A DNA stretch of 64,000 bases from an uncultured Pseudoclavibacter sp. (GCA_946221025.1 CAMIMS010000004.1:3361-67360), one strand, 5' to 3'. Positions 43,493 through 52,455 are shown, counted from the stretch's first letter. Numbers and translations: made by a program. The notes: generated from the letters alone by a model not told the origin.

Positions 43493-44202
43493 TAGGCACC
43501 TGCCTTTGCGTTCTCGGCAGCGGCCTTGCGGGCACGCTCCTCAGTGCGAAGGATGATCTCCGGCACGACGTCATCTGCGGGCAGTCCGCGGCGAGCCGCA
43601 ACGGCGCGCGGCTCTTCGAGCTGCTTGAGCGCCTCCACGGTCGCGTGAACGATGTTGATCGTGTTCGAGGATCCGAGCGACTTGCTCAGCACGTCGTGAA
43701 TACCGGCGCACTCGAGCACGGCACGCACCGGACCACCGGCGATAACACCGGTACCGGCGGCAGCCGGACGAAGCAGCACCACACCGGCGGCCGCTTCACC
43801 CTGCACCGGGTGCGGAATGGTGGAGCCGACACGAGGCACGCGGAAGAAGTTCTTCTTCGCCTCCTCGACACCCTTCGAGATGGCCAGCGGCACCTCGCGG
43901 GCCTTGCCGTATCCGACGCCGACCATGCCGTTGCCGTCGCCGACGACCACGAGCGCGGTGAAGGCGAAACGACGTCCACCCTTGACGACCTTCGAGACAC
44001 GGTTGATGGTCACAACGCGCTCGAGGAACTGGTTGTCGCGGTCGTCGCGGCGCGAGTCGCGTCCGCGACGCTCATTGCGGTCTCGGCCACCGCGACGCTC
44101 GCCGCGGCCTCCCTCGCGGGTCGACGACTCGCTCGAAGCGGCGGTCTCAACCGGCGTCTCGTTGACGCTTTCGGGCGCCGTGTTGTCGATGATCTCGGTC
44201 AC
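43492..44202 (-). CDS. rpsE: 30S ribosomal protein S5
   Basis: 236 residues. Residues 1-58 are an extension rich in Arg, Glu and Gly (EGGRGERRGGRDRNERRGRD). The S5 core has ERVVTINRVSKVVKGGRRF, VGYGKAREVPLAISKGVEEA and the GTGVIAGGPVRAVLE loop. Takes part in decoding accuracy. Overlaps rplR by four bases. Confidence 0.97.
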   Translation of the reverse strand: MTEIIDNTAPESVNETPVETAASSESSTREGGRGERRGGRDRNERRGRDSRRDDRDNQFLERVVTINRVSKVVKGGRRFAFTALVVVGDGNGMVGVGYGKAREVPLAISKGVEEAKKNFFRVPRVGSTIPHPVQGEAAAGVVLLRPAAAGTGVIAGGPVRAVLECAGIHDVLSKSLGSSNTINIVHATVEALKQLEEPRAVAARRGLPADDVVPEIILRTEERARKAAAENAKAGA

Positions 44203-44558
44203 AGGCTCAGCCCTCCCTCTCGTGCGCCTTCGGCGATCGCCGCGACGCGGCCGGCGTAGCGGTTTCCACCGCGGTCGAAGATGACCTCTTCAATGCCGGC
44301 TGCCTTCGCACGCTCGGCGATCAGTTCGCCAACGCGCTTGGACTTGGCGGTCTTGTCGCCGTCGAGGCCGCGCAGCTCCTGCTCCATCGAGGAAGCCGAA
44401 GCGAGCGTGCGCCCGACGGTGTCGTCGACGACCTGCACGAACACGTGGCGGGCCGAACGGGTAACGACCAGGCGCGGCCGCTGGGCGGTGCCTGAAATCT
44501 TCTTGCGCAGTCGCGCGTGGCGACGTGCCCGCGCAGTCTGCTTGCTCGTCGTAGCCAT
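44199..44558 (-). CDS. rplR: 50S ribosomal protein L18
   Basis: 119 residues: RARRHARLRKKISGTAQRPRL, HVFVQVVDDTVGRTLASAS and IEEVIFDRGGNRYAGRVAAIAEGAREGGL. Binds 5S rRNA with L5. Two bases downstream of rplF. Confidence 0.97.
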   Translation of the reverse strand: MATTSKQTARARRHARLRKKISGTAQRPRLVVTRSARHVFVQVVDDTVGRTLASASSMEQELRGLDGDKTAKSKRVGELIAERAKAAGIEEVIFDRGGNRYAGRVAAIAEGAREGGLSL

Positions 44559-44560
44559 GC

Positions 44561-45097
44561 TTACTTACCAGCCTTTCCGGCCTTGCGGCGCACGTGCTCA
44601 CCCTCGTAGCGAACACCCTTGCCCTTGTACGGCTCGGGCTTGCGGAGCTTGCGGATGTTGGCGGCAACCTCACCCACGGCCTGCTTGTCGATGCCGGTGA
44701 CGGTGACCTTGTTGTTGCCCTCAACCTGGAACGTGATGCCTGCCGGCGGCTCGACCGTGATCGGGTGCGAGTAGCCGAGCGCGAATTCGAGGTTCTGGCC
44801 CTTGGCCTGAACGCGGTAACCGGTACCGACGACCTCGAGGCGCTTGGAGTAGCCCTCGGTCACGCCGATGATGTTGTTCGCGATCAGGGTGCGGGTGAGC
44901 CCGTGCAGTGCGCGCGACTCCCGCTCGTCGTCGGGGCGCGTCACGTGAATTGCGTTGTCCTCGCGGCTGACCTCGATCGGCTGCGCGACGGTGTGCTCAA
45001 GCTCGCCCTTGGGGCCCTTGACCTTCACCGTGCGGCCGTCGATGGTGACGTCAACGCCAGCGGGAATTTCGATCGGAAGTCGTCCAATACGAGACAT
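44561..45097 (-). CDS. rplF: 50S ribosomal protein L6
   Basis: 178 residues, the standard length: MSRIGRLPIEIPAGVDVTID, VKGPKGELEHTV, then GYRVQAKGQNLEFALGYSHP and the end RKPEPYKGKGVRYEGEHVRRKAGK. Lies near the sarcin-ricin loop of 23S rRNA. Confidence 0.97.
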   Translation of the reverse strand: MSRIGRLPIEIPAGVDVTIDGRTVKVKGPKGELEHTVAQPIEVSREDNAIHVTRPDDERESRALHGLTRTLIANNIIGVTEGYSKRLEVVGTGYRVQAKGQNLEFALGYSHPITVEPPAGITFQVEGNNKVTVTGIDKQAVGEVAANIRKLRKPEPYKGKGVRYEGEHVRRKAGKAGK

Positions 45098-45103
45098 AGT
45101 CGG

Positions 45104-45502
45104 CTACCACACGTAGGCGAGGACTTCCCCACCCACGCCCTTCTGCTCGGCCTCACGGTCGGTGAGAAGACCGGAGGAGGTGGACAGGATGGCAATGCCG
45201 AGACCGCCGAGAACCTTCGGCAGCTCGGTCGATCGGGCGTACACGCGCAGTCCCGGCTTGGAGACGCGCTTGATGCCGACGATCGACGGCTCGCGGTCGG
45301 GGCCGAACTTGAGGTCGAGCGTCAGCGTCTGACCGACGTTGGCGTCCTCAACCTTCCATCCCGAGATGTACCCCTCACGCTGGAGGATCTCGGCGATGTT
45401 GCTCTTGAGCTTCGAGCTCGGCATCGACACGGAGTCGTGGTGCGCCGAGTTCGCGTTGCGCAGTCTGGTCAGCATGTCTGCGACCGGATCTGTCATCGTC
45501 AT
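45104..45502 (-). CDS. rpsH: 30S ribosomal protein S8
   Basis: 132 residues from the ATG at 45502 with AAAGG seven bases upstream: DPVADMLTRLRNANSAHHDSV, KPGLRVYARSTELPKVLGGLG and the end STSSGLLTDREAEQKGVGGEV. The 126 bases between rplE and rpsH hold no rpsN, which is usually there in other phyla. Confidence 0.97.
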   Translation of the reverse strand: MTMTDPVADMLTRLRNANSAHHDSVSMPSSKLKSNIAEILQREGYISGWKVEDANVGQTLTLDLKFGPDREPSIVGIKRVSKPGLRVYARSTELPKVLGGLGIAILSTSSGLLTDREAEQKGVGGEVLAYVW

Positions 45503-45628
45503 AGTTGTGCCTTTCGCCTGGTTTCGCCGCCCGGTCCACGAACGGCGACCTGTGGTGGTGAACCATGCCGGCGTGGGCCGGCACGGCGAGCAGTCGCGGA
45601 ACTCTCGTTCCGAAACCGCTGGGATCGA

Positions 45629-46213
45629 CTAGCCCTGCAGGCCCGCGTGGAACGGGAAGCCGAGCTTGCGCAGCAGCAGACGCCCCTGCTCGTCGTCGTT
45701 CGCAGTGGTCACCACGGTGATGTCCATACCGCGAACACGGTCGATCTTGTCGGGGTCGATCTCGTGGAACATGACCTGCTCGTTGAGACCGAACGTGTAG
45801 TTGCCGTGGCCGTCAAACTGCTTGTCCGACAGGCCGCGGAAGTCGCGAATACGCGGGAGGGCGAGCGACAGGAGGCGGTCGAGGAACTCCCACATCCGGT
45901 CGCCGCGAAGCGTCACGTGCGCACCAATGGGCTGGCCCTCACGCAGCTTGAACTGCGCGATGGACTTGCGAGCCCGGTTGATCATCGGCTTCTGACCGGT
46001 GATGGCCGTGAGGTCCGCGATCGCACCTTCGATGATCTTCCCGTCACGGGCTGCTTCACCGACACCCATGTTGACGACAATCTTCGTCAGACCCGGGATC
46101 TGGTGCACGTTGGTGAGGCCGAGCTCATCCTTCAGTGCCGGAGCGATCTCTTCGCGATACTTCACCTTGAGTCGGGGCTGGATGTTGCCAGCCTCCATGG
46201 CGATATCAGTCAT
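45629..46213 (-). CDS. rplE: 50S ribosomal protein L5
   Basis: 194 residues: LKVKYREEIAPALKDELGLTN, VVNMGVGEAARDGKIIEGA, GQKPMINRARKSIAQFKLREG and RDFRGLSDKQFDGHGNYTFG. Binds 5S rRNA and contacts the P-site tRNA. Three bases from rplX. Confidence 0.97.
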   Translation of the reverse strand: MTDIAMEAGNIQPRLKVKYREEIAPALKDELGLTNVHQIPGLTKIVVNMGVGEAARDGKIIEGAIADLTAITGQKPMINRARKSIAQFKLREGQPIGAHVTLRGDRMWEFLDRLLSLALPRIRDFRGLSDKQFDGHGNYTFGLNEQVMFHEIDPDKIDRVRGMDITVVTTANDDEQGRLLLRKLGFPFHAGLQG

Positions 46214-46216
46214 GCG

Positions 46217-46651
46217 CTACTCAGCGTCCTTTTCCTTGGCGGTCTTCGCCGTCTTCTTCTTGCTCTTGCCCTTGGCTTCGGGGGCAGCCTGCGGCTCGCG
46301 GCGCGAGGGCTTGAACACGCGTTCGCGCACCACGCGCGTCACGCCGTTGTCGGTCACCGTCTTCTCTTCGAAGCCAACGCGGGCGGCCTGGTTGGTTTCG
46401 GGGTTGACCAGCGCCACGTTCGACACGTGGATGGGGCTCTCCACGAGCTCCACGCCGGCCGGACGCACGCCCGCGGCGGTCTGCGCGGGGCGCAGGTGAC
46501 GGGTCGTGAGGTTCAGGCCCTGCACGATGACGCGCTGCTCATCCACGAGCACCTCGAGCACTTCACCCTGGGCGCCGCGATAGGGCTTGTCGTTCTTGGT
46601 CTTCGGTCCGGAAATGATCTGGACCAGGTCACCCTTGCGGATCTTCGCCAT
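46217..46651 (-). CDS. rplX: 50S ribosomal protein L24 with Lys-rich tail
   Basis: 144 residues; core about 110 (KIRKGDLVQIISGPKTKNDK, GAQGEVLEVLVDEQRVIVQGLN, ESPIHVSNVALVNPET). The last 30 residues (EAKGKSKKKTAKTAKEKD) are a basic low-complexity tail beyond the usual fold. Initiator of large-subunit assembly. Confidence 0.96.
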   Translation of the reverse strand: MAKIRKGDLVQIISGPKTKNDKPYRGAQGEVLEVLVDEQRVIVQGLNLTTRHLRPAQTAAGVRPAGVELVESPIHVSNVALVNPETNQAARVGFEEKTVTDNGVTRVVRERVFKPSRREPQAAPEAKGKSKKKTAKTAKEKDAE

Positions 46652-46653
46652 GA

Positions 46654-47022
46654 CTAGATCACCTCCGGTGCGAGCGACACGATCTTCATGAAGCGCTTGT
46701 CGCGAAGCTCGCGACCAACCGGGCCGAAGATACGGGTGCCGCGGGGCTCGCCATCGTTCTTGAGGATGACGGCTGCGTTCTCGTCGAAGCGGATGTACGA
46801 ACCGTCAACACGACGCGTCGGCTTCACCGAGCGAACGATGACGGCCTTGACGACATCGCCCTTCTTCACGTTGCCGCCAGGAATCGCATCCTTCACCGTG
46901 GCGACGATCACGTCGCCGACACCGGCGTAACGACGGCCCGAGCCGCCGAGGACGCGAATCGTGAGCAGCTCCTTAGCTCCCGTGTTGTCGGCAACACGGA
47001 GCCGGGATTCCTGCTGAATCAT
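46654..47022 (-). CDS. rplN: 50S ribosomal protein L14
   Basis: 122 residues, the standard length: MIQQESRLRVADNTGAKELL, GVGDVIVATVKDAIPGGNVKKG and NDGEPRGTRIFGPVGRELRDK. Opens the spc-type block; 49 bases downstream of rpsQ. Confidence 0.98.
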   Translation of the reverse strand: MIQQESRLRVADNTGAKELLTIRVLGGSGRRYAGVGDVIVATVKDAIPGGNVKKGDVVKAVIVRSVKPTRRVDGSYIRFDENAAVILKNDGEPRGTRIFGPVGRELRDKRFMKIVSLAPEVI

Positions 47023-47071
47023 TGTGGTCTCCTACAGAGGGTTACGTCCGCGAGGAATAGTTCGGTCAGAA

Positions 47072-47383
47072 CTACTTGGCTCGCTCGAGAATCTCAACCA
47101 GGCGCCAGCGCTTGGTGGCGCTCATCGGGCGCGTTTCGGCAACGAGCACGCGGTCGCCGATACCGGCGCTGTTCTGCTCGTCGTGCACCTTGATCTTGGT
47201 GGAGCGGCGAAGCACCTTGCCGTAGAGGGGGTGCTTCACGCGGTCCTCAACCATGACGACGATGGTCTTGTCCATCTTGTCGCTGGTGACGTAGCCGCGG
47301 CGCACCTTGCGGTAGCTGCGCTTCGACTCCTGCTCAGCGGTGGTCTCGGTGCTCGGCTGGGTCTGCTCGGTGGTGTCAGTCAT
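47072..47383 (-). CDS. rpsQ: 30S ribosomal protein S17
   Basis: 103 residues with a Thr/Glu-rich N-terminal extension of about 20 residues, then RKVRRGYVTSDKMDKTIVVMVED and the KRWRLVEILERAK end. Its ATG shares one base with the rpmC stop. Confidence 0.97.
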   Translation of the reverse strand: MTDTTEQTQPSTETTAEQESKRSYRKVRRGYVTSDKMDKTIVVMVEDRVKHPLYGKVLRRSTKIKVHDEQNSAGIGDRVLVAETRPMSATKRWRLVEILERAK

Positions 47384-47685
47384 TACTTCGCCTCCCCGTC
47401 CGTGGCCTTCGACTCAGCGGACTTGCGCTTGCTGGACTTGGTGTCGGTGCTCGCCTCGGGCGGAGCCGGGCGGATGCCGAGCTCCCGCTCGCGCAGCACG
47501 GTGTAGATGCGGGCAATGTCGCGCTTCACGGCGCGGATGCGGCCGCGCTCTTCGCCCTGCCCGGTCGCCGACTGGAAACGCAGGTTGAACAGCTCGGCCT
47601 TGGCCTTCTTGAGCTCCTCGGTGAGGCGAGCGTCATCGAAGGTGTCGAGCTCGGTGATGGCGAGGTCCTTTGATCCGACTGCCAT
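47383..47685 (-). CDS. rpmC: 50S ribosomal protein L29
   Basis: 100 residues: ELDTFDDARLTEELKKAKAEL, FNLRFQSATGQGEERGRIRAV, RDIARIYTVLRERELGI. The last 30 residues are a Ser/Lys/Ala tail. At the tunnel exit, near the signal-recognition particle site. Confidence 0.96.
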   Translation of the reverse strand: MAVGSKDLAITELDTFDDARLTEELKKAKAELFNLRFQSATGQGEERGRIRAVKRDIARIYTVLRERELGIRPAPPEASTDTKSSKRKSAESKATDGEAK

Positions 47686-47687
47686 TT

Positions 47688-48104
47688 CTATTCACCTTCC
47701 TCACGGGTAACGATGCGTGCCTTCAGCGGCAGCTTGTGCATGGCGCGGGTGAGCGCTTCGCGGGCGAGCTGCTCGTCAACACCGGCGACTTCGAACATGA
47801 CGCGGCCGGGCTTGACGTTCGCGACCCACCACTCGGGCGAACCCTTACCGGAACCCATGCGGACTTCGGCGGGCTTCTTGGTCAGCGGGCGGTCGGGATA
47901 GATGTTGATCCAGACCTTTCCACCACGCTTGATGTGACGGGTCATCGCGGTACGCGCGGCCTCGATCTGGCGGTTGGTGACGTACGCGGGCGTGAGCGCC
48001 TGAATGCCGTACTCACCGAAGGTGACCTTGGTGCCACCCTTCGCCTGGCCGCTGCGACCGGGACGGTGCTGCTTGCGGTGCTTGACTCGACGGGGAATCA
48101 ACAT
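47688..48104 (-). CDS. rplP: 50S ribosomal protein L16
   Basis: 138 residues: MLIPRRVKHRKQHRPGRSG, GTKVTFGEYGIQALTPAYVT, RQIEAARTAMTRHIKRGGKVW and RMGSGKGSPEWWVANVKPGR. Sits by the peptidyl-transferase centre. Two bases from rpsC and rpmC. Confidence 0.98.
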   Translation of the reverse strand: MLIPRRVKHRKQHRPGRSGQAKGGTKVTFGEYGIQALTPAYVTNRQIEAARTAMTRHIKRGGKVWINIYPDRPLTKKPAEVRMGSGKGSPEWWVANVKPGRVMFEVAGVDEQLAREALTRAMHKLPLKARIVTREEGE

Positions 48105-48106
48105 GG

Positions 48107-48865
48107 TTATGCCTCAACTCCTGCTGCGACCGGCTGCTGCTCGGCGTCACGGCGCGGGCGGCGGGGGCCACGGTCGTTGCGGTCGCGCGACGACTTCTGC
48201 GCGGCCTGCTCGCGGGCGAGTTCACGGTTGGTGAGGTCGCCCTTGTAGATCCAGACCTTCACGCCGATGCGGCCGTAGGTGGTCTTTGCCTCGTAGAAGC
48301 CGTAGTCGATGTTCGCGCGAAGGGTGTGAAGCGGTACGCGACCCTCGCGGTAGAACTCCGAACGGCTCATCTCGGCACCGCCGAGGCGGCCCGAAACCTG
48401 AATACGAACGCCCTTGGCACCGGCACGCTGCGCGCCCTGAAGGCCCTTGCGCATGGCGCGACGGAACGCGACACGGGCCGCGAGCTGCTCGGCAATGCCC
48501 TGGGCGACCAGCTGAGCCTCGGCCTCGGGGTTCTTGACCTCGAGAATGTTCAGCTGGATCTGCTTGCCGGTGAGCTTCTCGAGCTCACCGCGGATGCGCT
48601 CGGCTTCCGCACCGCGGCGACCAATCACGATGCCCGGTCGGGCGGTGTGAATGTCGACGCGAACACGGTCGCGGGTGCGCTCGATCTCGATGCGCGAAAC
48701 ACCGGCGCGGTCAAGCTCCTCGCGGAGCATCTCGCGGATCTTGATGTCCTCGCGAACGTAGTCGGAGTAGCGCTGACCCGGCTTCGTGGAATCGGAGTAC
48801 CAACGCGACACGTGGTCGGTGGTGATCCCGAGACGGAAGCCGTACGGATTGATCTTCTGTCCCAT
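48107..48865 (-). CDS. rpsC: 30S ribosomal protein S3
   Basis: 252 residues: MGQKINPYGFRLGITTDHVS, the KH motif VIGRRGAEAERIRGELEKL, GIAEQLAARVAFRRAMRKG and VWIYKGDLTNRELAREQAA. The last 35 residues are Arg/Asp/Ala-rich and variable. Part of the mRNA entry helicase. Confidence 0.97.
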   Translation of the reverse strand: MGQKINPYGFRLGITTDHVSRWYSDSTKPGQRYSDYVREDIKIREMLREELDRAGVSRIEIERTRDRVRVDIHTARPGIVIGRRGAEAERIRGELEKLTGKQIQLNILEVKNPEAEAQLVAQGIAEQLAARVAFRRAMRKGLQGAQRAGAKGVRIQVSGRLGGAEMSRSEFYREGRVPLHTLRANIDYGFYEAKTTYGRIGVKVWIYKGDLTNRELAREQAAQKSSRDRNDRGPRRPRRDAEQQPVAAGVEA

Positions 48866-48867
48866 GA

Positions 48868-49239
48868 CTAGGCCTCCACCTCGTCGTCTTCCGGCGTCGC
48901 CAGCACAACGGTGATGTGGCTGGTGCGCTTGTTGATTCGGTACGCGCGGCCCTGAGCTCGCGGCTGGAAACGCTTCATCGTCATGCCCTCGTCAACGTAG
49001 GCACGCTGCACGATGAGGTCACGCTCATCGAGGCGCTCGTTGTCGCGGTCAGCGATGACCCGTGCGTTCGCAATGGCCGAAGCCACGACCTTGTAGATCG
49101 GGTCGGATGCGGCCTGCGGCGCGAACTTCAGAATGGCCAGGGCCTCGAGGGCCTGCTTGCCGCGGATGAGGTCGACGACGCGGCGGGCCTTCTGAGGGGT
49201 GACGCGGATGTGTCGCACACGTGCGATTGACTCCACCAT
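48868..49239 (-). CDS. rplV: 50S ribosomal protein L22
   Basis: 123 residues from the ATG at 49239, which has AAGGAGG upstream: ESIARVRHIRVTPQKARRVV, DLIRGKQALEALAILKF and FQPRAQGRAYRINKRTSHIT, the hairpin lining the exit tunnel. The upstream open frame to 49344 runs into rpsS and is not used. Confidence 0.97.
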   Translation of the reverse strand: MVESIARVRHIRVTPQKARRVVDLIRGKQALEALAILKFAPQAASDPIYKVVASAIANARVIADRDNERLDERDLIVQRAYVDEGMTMKRFQPRAQGRAYRINKRTSHITVVLATPEDDEVEA

Positions 49240-49261
49240 GATTCCTCCTTCACGCCCCGCG

Positions 49262-49543
49262 TTAGCGGCGGCGGCCCTTCTTGTCGTCCTTGTCGTGTCC
49301 GCGGTAGGTACGCGTCGGGGCGAACTCGCCGAGCTTGTGACCAACCATGGTTTCGGTGACGAACACGGGGATGTGCTTGCGGCCGTCGTGCACGGCGATG
49401 GTGTGTCCGAGCATGTCGGGCACGATCATCGAGCGACGCGACCAGGTCTTGATGACGTTCTTGCTGCCGGCTTCGTTCTGCTTGAGCACCTTCTGCAGGA
49501 GGTGCTCGTCAACGAAGGGGCCCTTCTTGAGACTGCGAGGCAT
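49262..49543 (-). CDS. rpsS: 30S ribosomal protein S19
   Basis: 93 residues: MPRSLKKGPFVDEHLLQKV, TWSRRSMIVPDMLGHTIAVH and VGHKLGEFAPTRTYRGH. Standard length and place between rplB and rplV. Confidence 0.98.
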   Translation of the reverse strand: MPRSLKKGPFVDEHLLQKVLKQNEAGSKNVIKTWSRRSMIVPDMLGHTIAVHDGRKHIPVFVTETMVGHKLGEFAPTRTYRGHDKDDKKGRRR

Positions 49544-49558
49544 CTTCTAGCTTCTCTC

Positions 49559-50398
49559 CTACTTGCGCTTCTTACCGGTGGGGCGGCGACGCACGATGAG
49601 CTTGTCGCTTTCCTTGTTCGGCCGACGGGTGCGGCCTTCGGGCTGGCCCCACGGGGAGACCGGGTGGCGTCCACCGGAGGTGCGACCCTCACCACCACCG
49701 TGCGGGTGGTCAACCGGGTTCATCACGACACCGCGAACGGTCGGGCGAACACCCTTCCAGCGCTTGCGGCCGGCCTTACCGAGGTGAATGTTGGCCTGCT
49801 CCGAGTTGCCGACCTCACCGATCGTGGCGCGGCAGCGAGCATCAACGTTGCGAACCTCACCAGAGGGCAGACGCAGCTGCGCGTACGGGCCGTCCTTCGC
49901 GACGAGACGAACCGAGGCTCCGGCCGAACGGGCGAGCTTGGCGCCACCACCCGGTCGCAGCTCGATCGCGTGCACGACCGTACCGGTGGGGATGTTGCGA
50001 AGCGGGAGGTTGTTGCCCGGCTTGATGTCGGCGTTGGGGCCCGACTCGACAATGTCACCCTGCTTGAGGCGGTCCGGCGCGATGATGTAGCGCTTGGTAC
50101 CGTCCTCGAAGTGCAGCAGCGCAATGCGCGCGGTGCGGTTCGGGTCGTACTCGATGTGGGCAACGCGGGCGTCGATGCCGTCCTTGTCGTTGCGCTTGAA
50201 GTCGATCACGCGGTACTGGCGCTTGTGTCCACCACCGATGTGACGGGTCGTGATGCGGCCCTGGTTGTTGCGGCCACCGGTCTTCGGCAGCGGCTTCAGC
50301 AGCGACTTCTCGGGGGTCGAGCGGGTGATCTCGGTGAACTCCGAGACCGATCCCCCGCGGCGTCCCGGCGTCGTGGGCTTGTAGTTGCGAATAGCCAT
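49559..50398 (-). CDS. rplB: 50S ribosomal protein L2
   Basis: 279 residues: MAIRNYKPTTPGRRGGSVSEF, GRNNQGRITTRHIGGGHKR, and GVVMNPVDHPHGGGEGRTSGGRHP split by the conserved His needed for peptidyl transfer. Standard length. Confidence 0.98.
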   Translation of the reverse strand: MAIRNYKPTTPGRRGGSVSEFTEITRSTPEKSLLKPLPKTGGRNNQGRITTRHIGGGHKRQYRVIDFKRNDKDGIDARVAHIEYDPNRTARIALLHFEDGTKRYIIAPDRLKQGDIVESGPNADIKPGNNLPLRNIPTGTVVHAIELRPGGGAKLARSAGASVRLVAKDGPYAQLRLPSGEVRNVDARCRATIGEVGNSEQANIHLGKAGRKRWKGVRPTVRGVVMNPVDHPHGGGEGRTSGGRHPVSPWGQPEGRTRRPNKESDKLIVRRRPTGKKRK

Positions 50399-50417
50399 GT
50401 CGTGCGTCCCTTCGCTT

Positions 50418-50717
50418 CTAGCCGGCCTGCTGGAACAGGTCGATCGAGCCGGACTTGAGGGTCACGATGGCGCGCTTGGTGTCCTTGCGCTTGCCGGTAC
50501 CAAAACGCGTGCGACGCGACTTGCCCTGGCGGTTCATCGTGTTGATGCTCGCAACCTCGACGCCGAAGATGGCCTCGATGGCGAGCTTGATCTCGGTCTT
50601 GTTCGAGCGCGGGTCGACCAGGAAGGTGTACTTGCCCTGGTCCATCAGGCCGTAGCTCTTTTCGGAGATGACCGGCGCGATGATGACGTCGCGCGGGTCC
50701 TTGTTCGGAACGCTCAC
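50418..50717 (-). CDS. rplW: 50S ribosomal protein L23
   Basis: 99 residues: DPRDVIIAPVISEKSYGLMD, KYTFLVDPRSNKTEIKLAIE and FGVEVASINTMNRQGKSRRT. Docking site of trigger factor. Overlaps rplD by four bases. Confidence 0.97.
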   Translation of the reverse strand: MSVPNKDPRDVIIAPVISEKSYGLMDQGKYTFLVDPRSNKTEIKLAIEAIFGVEVASINTMNRQGKSRRTRFGTGKRKDTKRAIVTLKSGSIDLFQQAG

Positions 50718-51481
50718 GCGATCTCCTCCTCGGTGTTGGCGTCCGCGGCGTTGGCGTCAATGGCGGCGGCCTCGGTCTTCGCGGCGGCGCTCACGGTTTC
50801 CGGTGCGCTCGAGACGGCAGTGGCGGCGGATGCGCTCTGACGCGGCTCGGCGGTACGAGTCTTCGACTCGACGAACTCGTCGAAGGCGGCCTTCGTGAAG
50901 AGCACGTCATCGGCCACGACCACGTCATACGCGTTCAGCTGGTCGACGTACAGGCCGTGCAGACCCTCGAGGTTGCGCACCGATTTGATCGAGAGCTCAT
51001 CGTCGCGAGTGAGCACGACGAGGACGCTTCGGCGGTCGGTGACCGTCGCGATGGCAGCAGCAGCCTGTGCGGTCGACGGGGTCTCACCCTCAACGAGCGA
51101 GTCGACCACGTGCAGGCGGCCCTGGCGGGCACGGTCCGACAGCAGCTGCAGCAGCGCCGCGGCGATCATCTTCTTCGGGGTCCGCTGCGCGTAGTTGCGC
51201 GGCACCGGCGTGTGCACGGTTCCACCGCCGCGGTGCTGCGGCATGCGGATCGAACCCTGACGGGCGTTACCCGTGCCCTTCTGCTTGAAAGGCTTGCGAC
51301 CCGAACCCGACACTTCGCCGCGGTTCTTGGCCTTGTGGGTGCCCTGGCGGGCGGCCGCGCGCTGGGCGACAACGACCTGGTGGATCAGCGCGACGTTGGT
51401 CTCAACGTCGAACAGCTGTGCGGGCAGCTCCGCGCTGCCGGTCTTCTTGCCGGCTGCGTCGGTGATGTCAATGGCAGTCAT
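50714..51481 (-). CDS. rplD: 50S ribosomal protein L4 with Ala-rich tail
   Basis: 255 residues. The L4 core has QVVVAQRAAARQGTHKAKNRG and GNARQGSIRMPQHRGGGTVH in the tunnel loop. About 40 residues at the C-terminus are Ala/Thr/Glu-rich and outside the fold. In enterobacteria L4 represses the S10 operon; whether that applies here is unknown. Confidence 0.96.
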   Translation of the reverse strand: MTAIDITDAAGKKTGSAELPAQLFDVETNVALIHQVVVAQRAAARQGTHKAKNRGEVSGSGRKPFKQKGTGNARQGSIRMPQHRGGGTVHTPVPRNYAQRTPKKMIAAALLQLLSDRARQGRLHVVDSLVEGETPSTAQAAAAIATVTDRRSVLVVLTRDDELSIKSVRNLEGLHGLYVDQLNAYDVVVADDVLFTKAAFDEFVESKTRTAEPRQSASAATAVSSAPETVSAAAKTEAAAIDANAADANTEEEIA

Positions 51482-51484
51482 TGG

Positions 51485-52138
51485 TTATGCACCTTTCACT
51501 GCGTTGCGAACGAACACGAGACGTCCCTTGGCACCGGGGATGGCGCCCTTGACGAGGATGAGGCCCTTCTCGGCGTCAACGGCGTGCACCGTGAGGTTCT
51601 GCACCGTCACGCGGTCGCCGCCCATGCGTCCGGCCATGCGGGTTCCCTTGAACACGCGACCGGGCGTGGCCGAGGCACCGATCGAACCGGGCTTGCGGTG
51701 GTTCTTGTGCTGGCCGTGCGATGCGCCGACGCCCGCGAAGTTGTGGCGCTTCATCGTTCCGGCAAAGCCCTTGCCCTTGCTCGTGCCGACGACGTCAACC
51801 TTGGTGCCAGCCTCGAAGATGTCGGCACTGAGTTCTTGACCGACCTCGAACGAGTCGGCGTCAGCGGTGCGAATCTCGGTCAGGTGGCGACGCGGGGTCA
51901 CGCCGATCTTCTCGAACTGTCCGGCGGCAGGCTTGTTCACCTTGCGCGGGTCGATGGCGCCCGCAGCAATCTGAACGGCGCTGTAGCCGTGCTTCTCATC
52001 GGTCTTGATCTCGGTCACCACGTTGGGCGAAACCTGGATCACGGTGACGGGCACGACGCGATTGTCGTCGTCCCACACCTGGGTCATGCCGAGCTTGGTG
52101 CCGAGCACGCCCTTGAAGGTCTTCGTAGCGGTAGCCAT
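51485..52138 (-). CDS. rplC: 50S ribosomal protein L3
   Basis: 217 residues: VLGTKLGMTQVWDDDNRVVP, GTSKGKGFAGTMKRHNFAG and PGSIGASATPGRVFKGTRMAG in the loop reaching the peptidyl-transferase centre. Three bases from rplD. Confidence 0.98.
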   Translation of the reverse strand: MATATKTFKGVLGTKLGMTQVWDDDNRVVPVTVIQVSPNVVTEIKTDEKHGYSAVQIAAGAIDPRKVNKPAAGQFEKIGVTPRRHLTEIRTADADSFEVGQELSADIFEAGTKVDVVGTSKGKGFAGTMKRHNFAGVGASHGQHKNHRKPGSIGASATPGRVFKGTRMAGRMGGDRVTVQNLTVHAVDAEKGLILVKGAIPGAKGRLVFVRNAVKGA

Positions 52139-52146
52139 TTGGTCCT

Positions 52147-52455
52147 CTAGAGCTTGATCTCGATGTTGACGTCTGCCGGCAGGTCGAGACGCATGAGCGA
52201 GTCGACGGCCTTCGGCGTCGGGTCCACGATGTCGATGAGGCGCTTGTGGGTGCGCATCTCAAAGTGCTCGCGGCTGTCCTTGTACTTGTGGGGCGAACGA
52301 ATGACCGCCACGACGTTCTTCTCGGTCGGCAGCGGCACCGGTCCAATGACCGAGGCACCGGCGCGAGTGACCGTGTCGACGATCTTGCGGGCCGAGCTGT
52401 CAATGACCTCGTGGTCGTACGACTTCAGCCGAATGCGGATCTTCTGTCCCGCCAT
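52147..52455 (-). CDS. rpsJ: 30S ribosomal protein S10
   Basis: 102 residues from the ATG at 52455 with AGAAAGAGAG upstream: MAGQKIRIRLKSYDHEVID, PLPTEKNVVAVIRSPHKYKD and FEMRTHKRLIDIVDPTPKAV. First gene of the S10 operon, also the NusE antitermination factor. Confidence 0.98.
   Translation of the reverse strand: MAGQKIRIRLKSYDHEVIDSSARKIVDTVTRAGASVIGPVPLPTEKNVVAVIRSPHKYKDSREHFEMRTHKRLIDIVDPTPKAVDSLMRLDLPADVNIEIKL

Noticed and set aside
44594..46657. 687-codon plus-strand frame
   Set aside because: Antisense shadow of rplF, rpsH, rplE and rplX.
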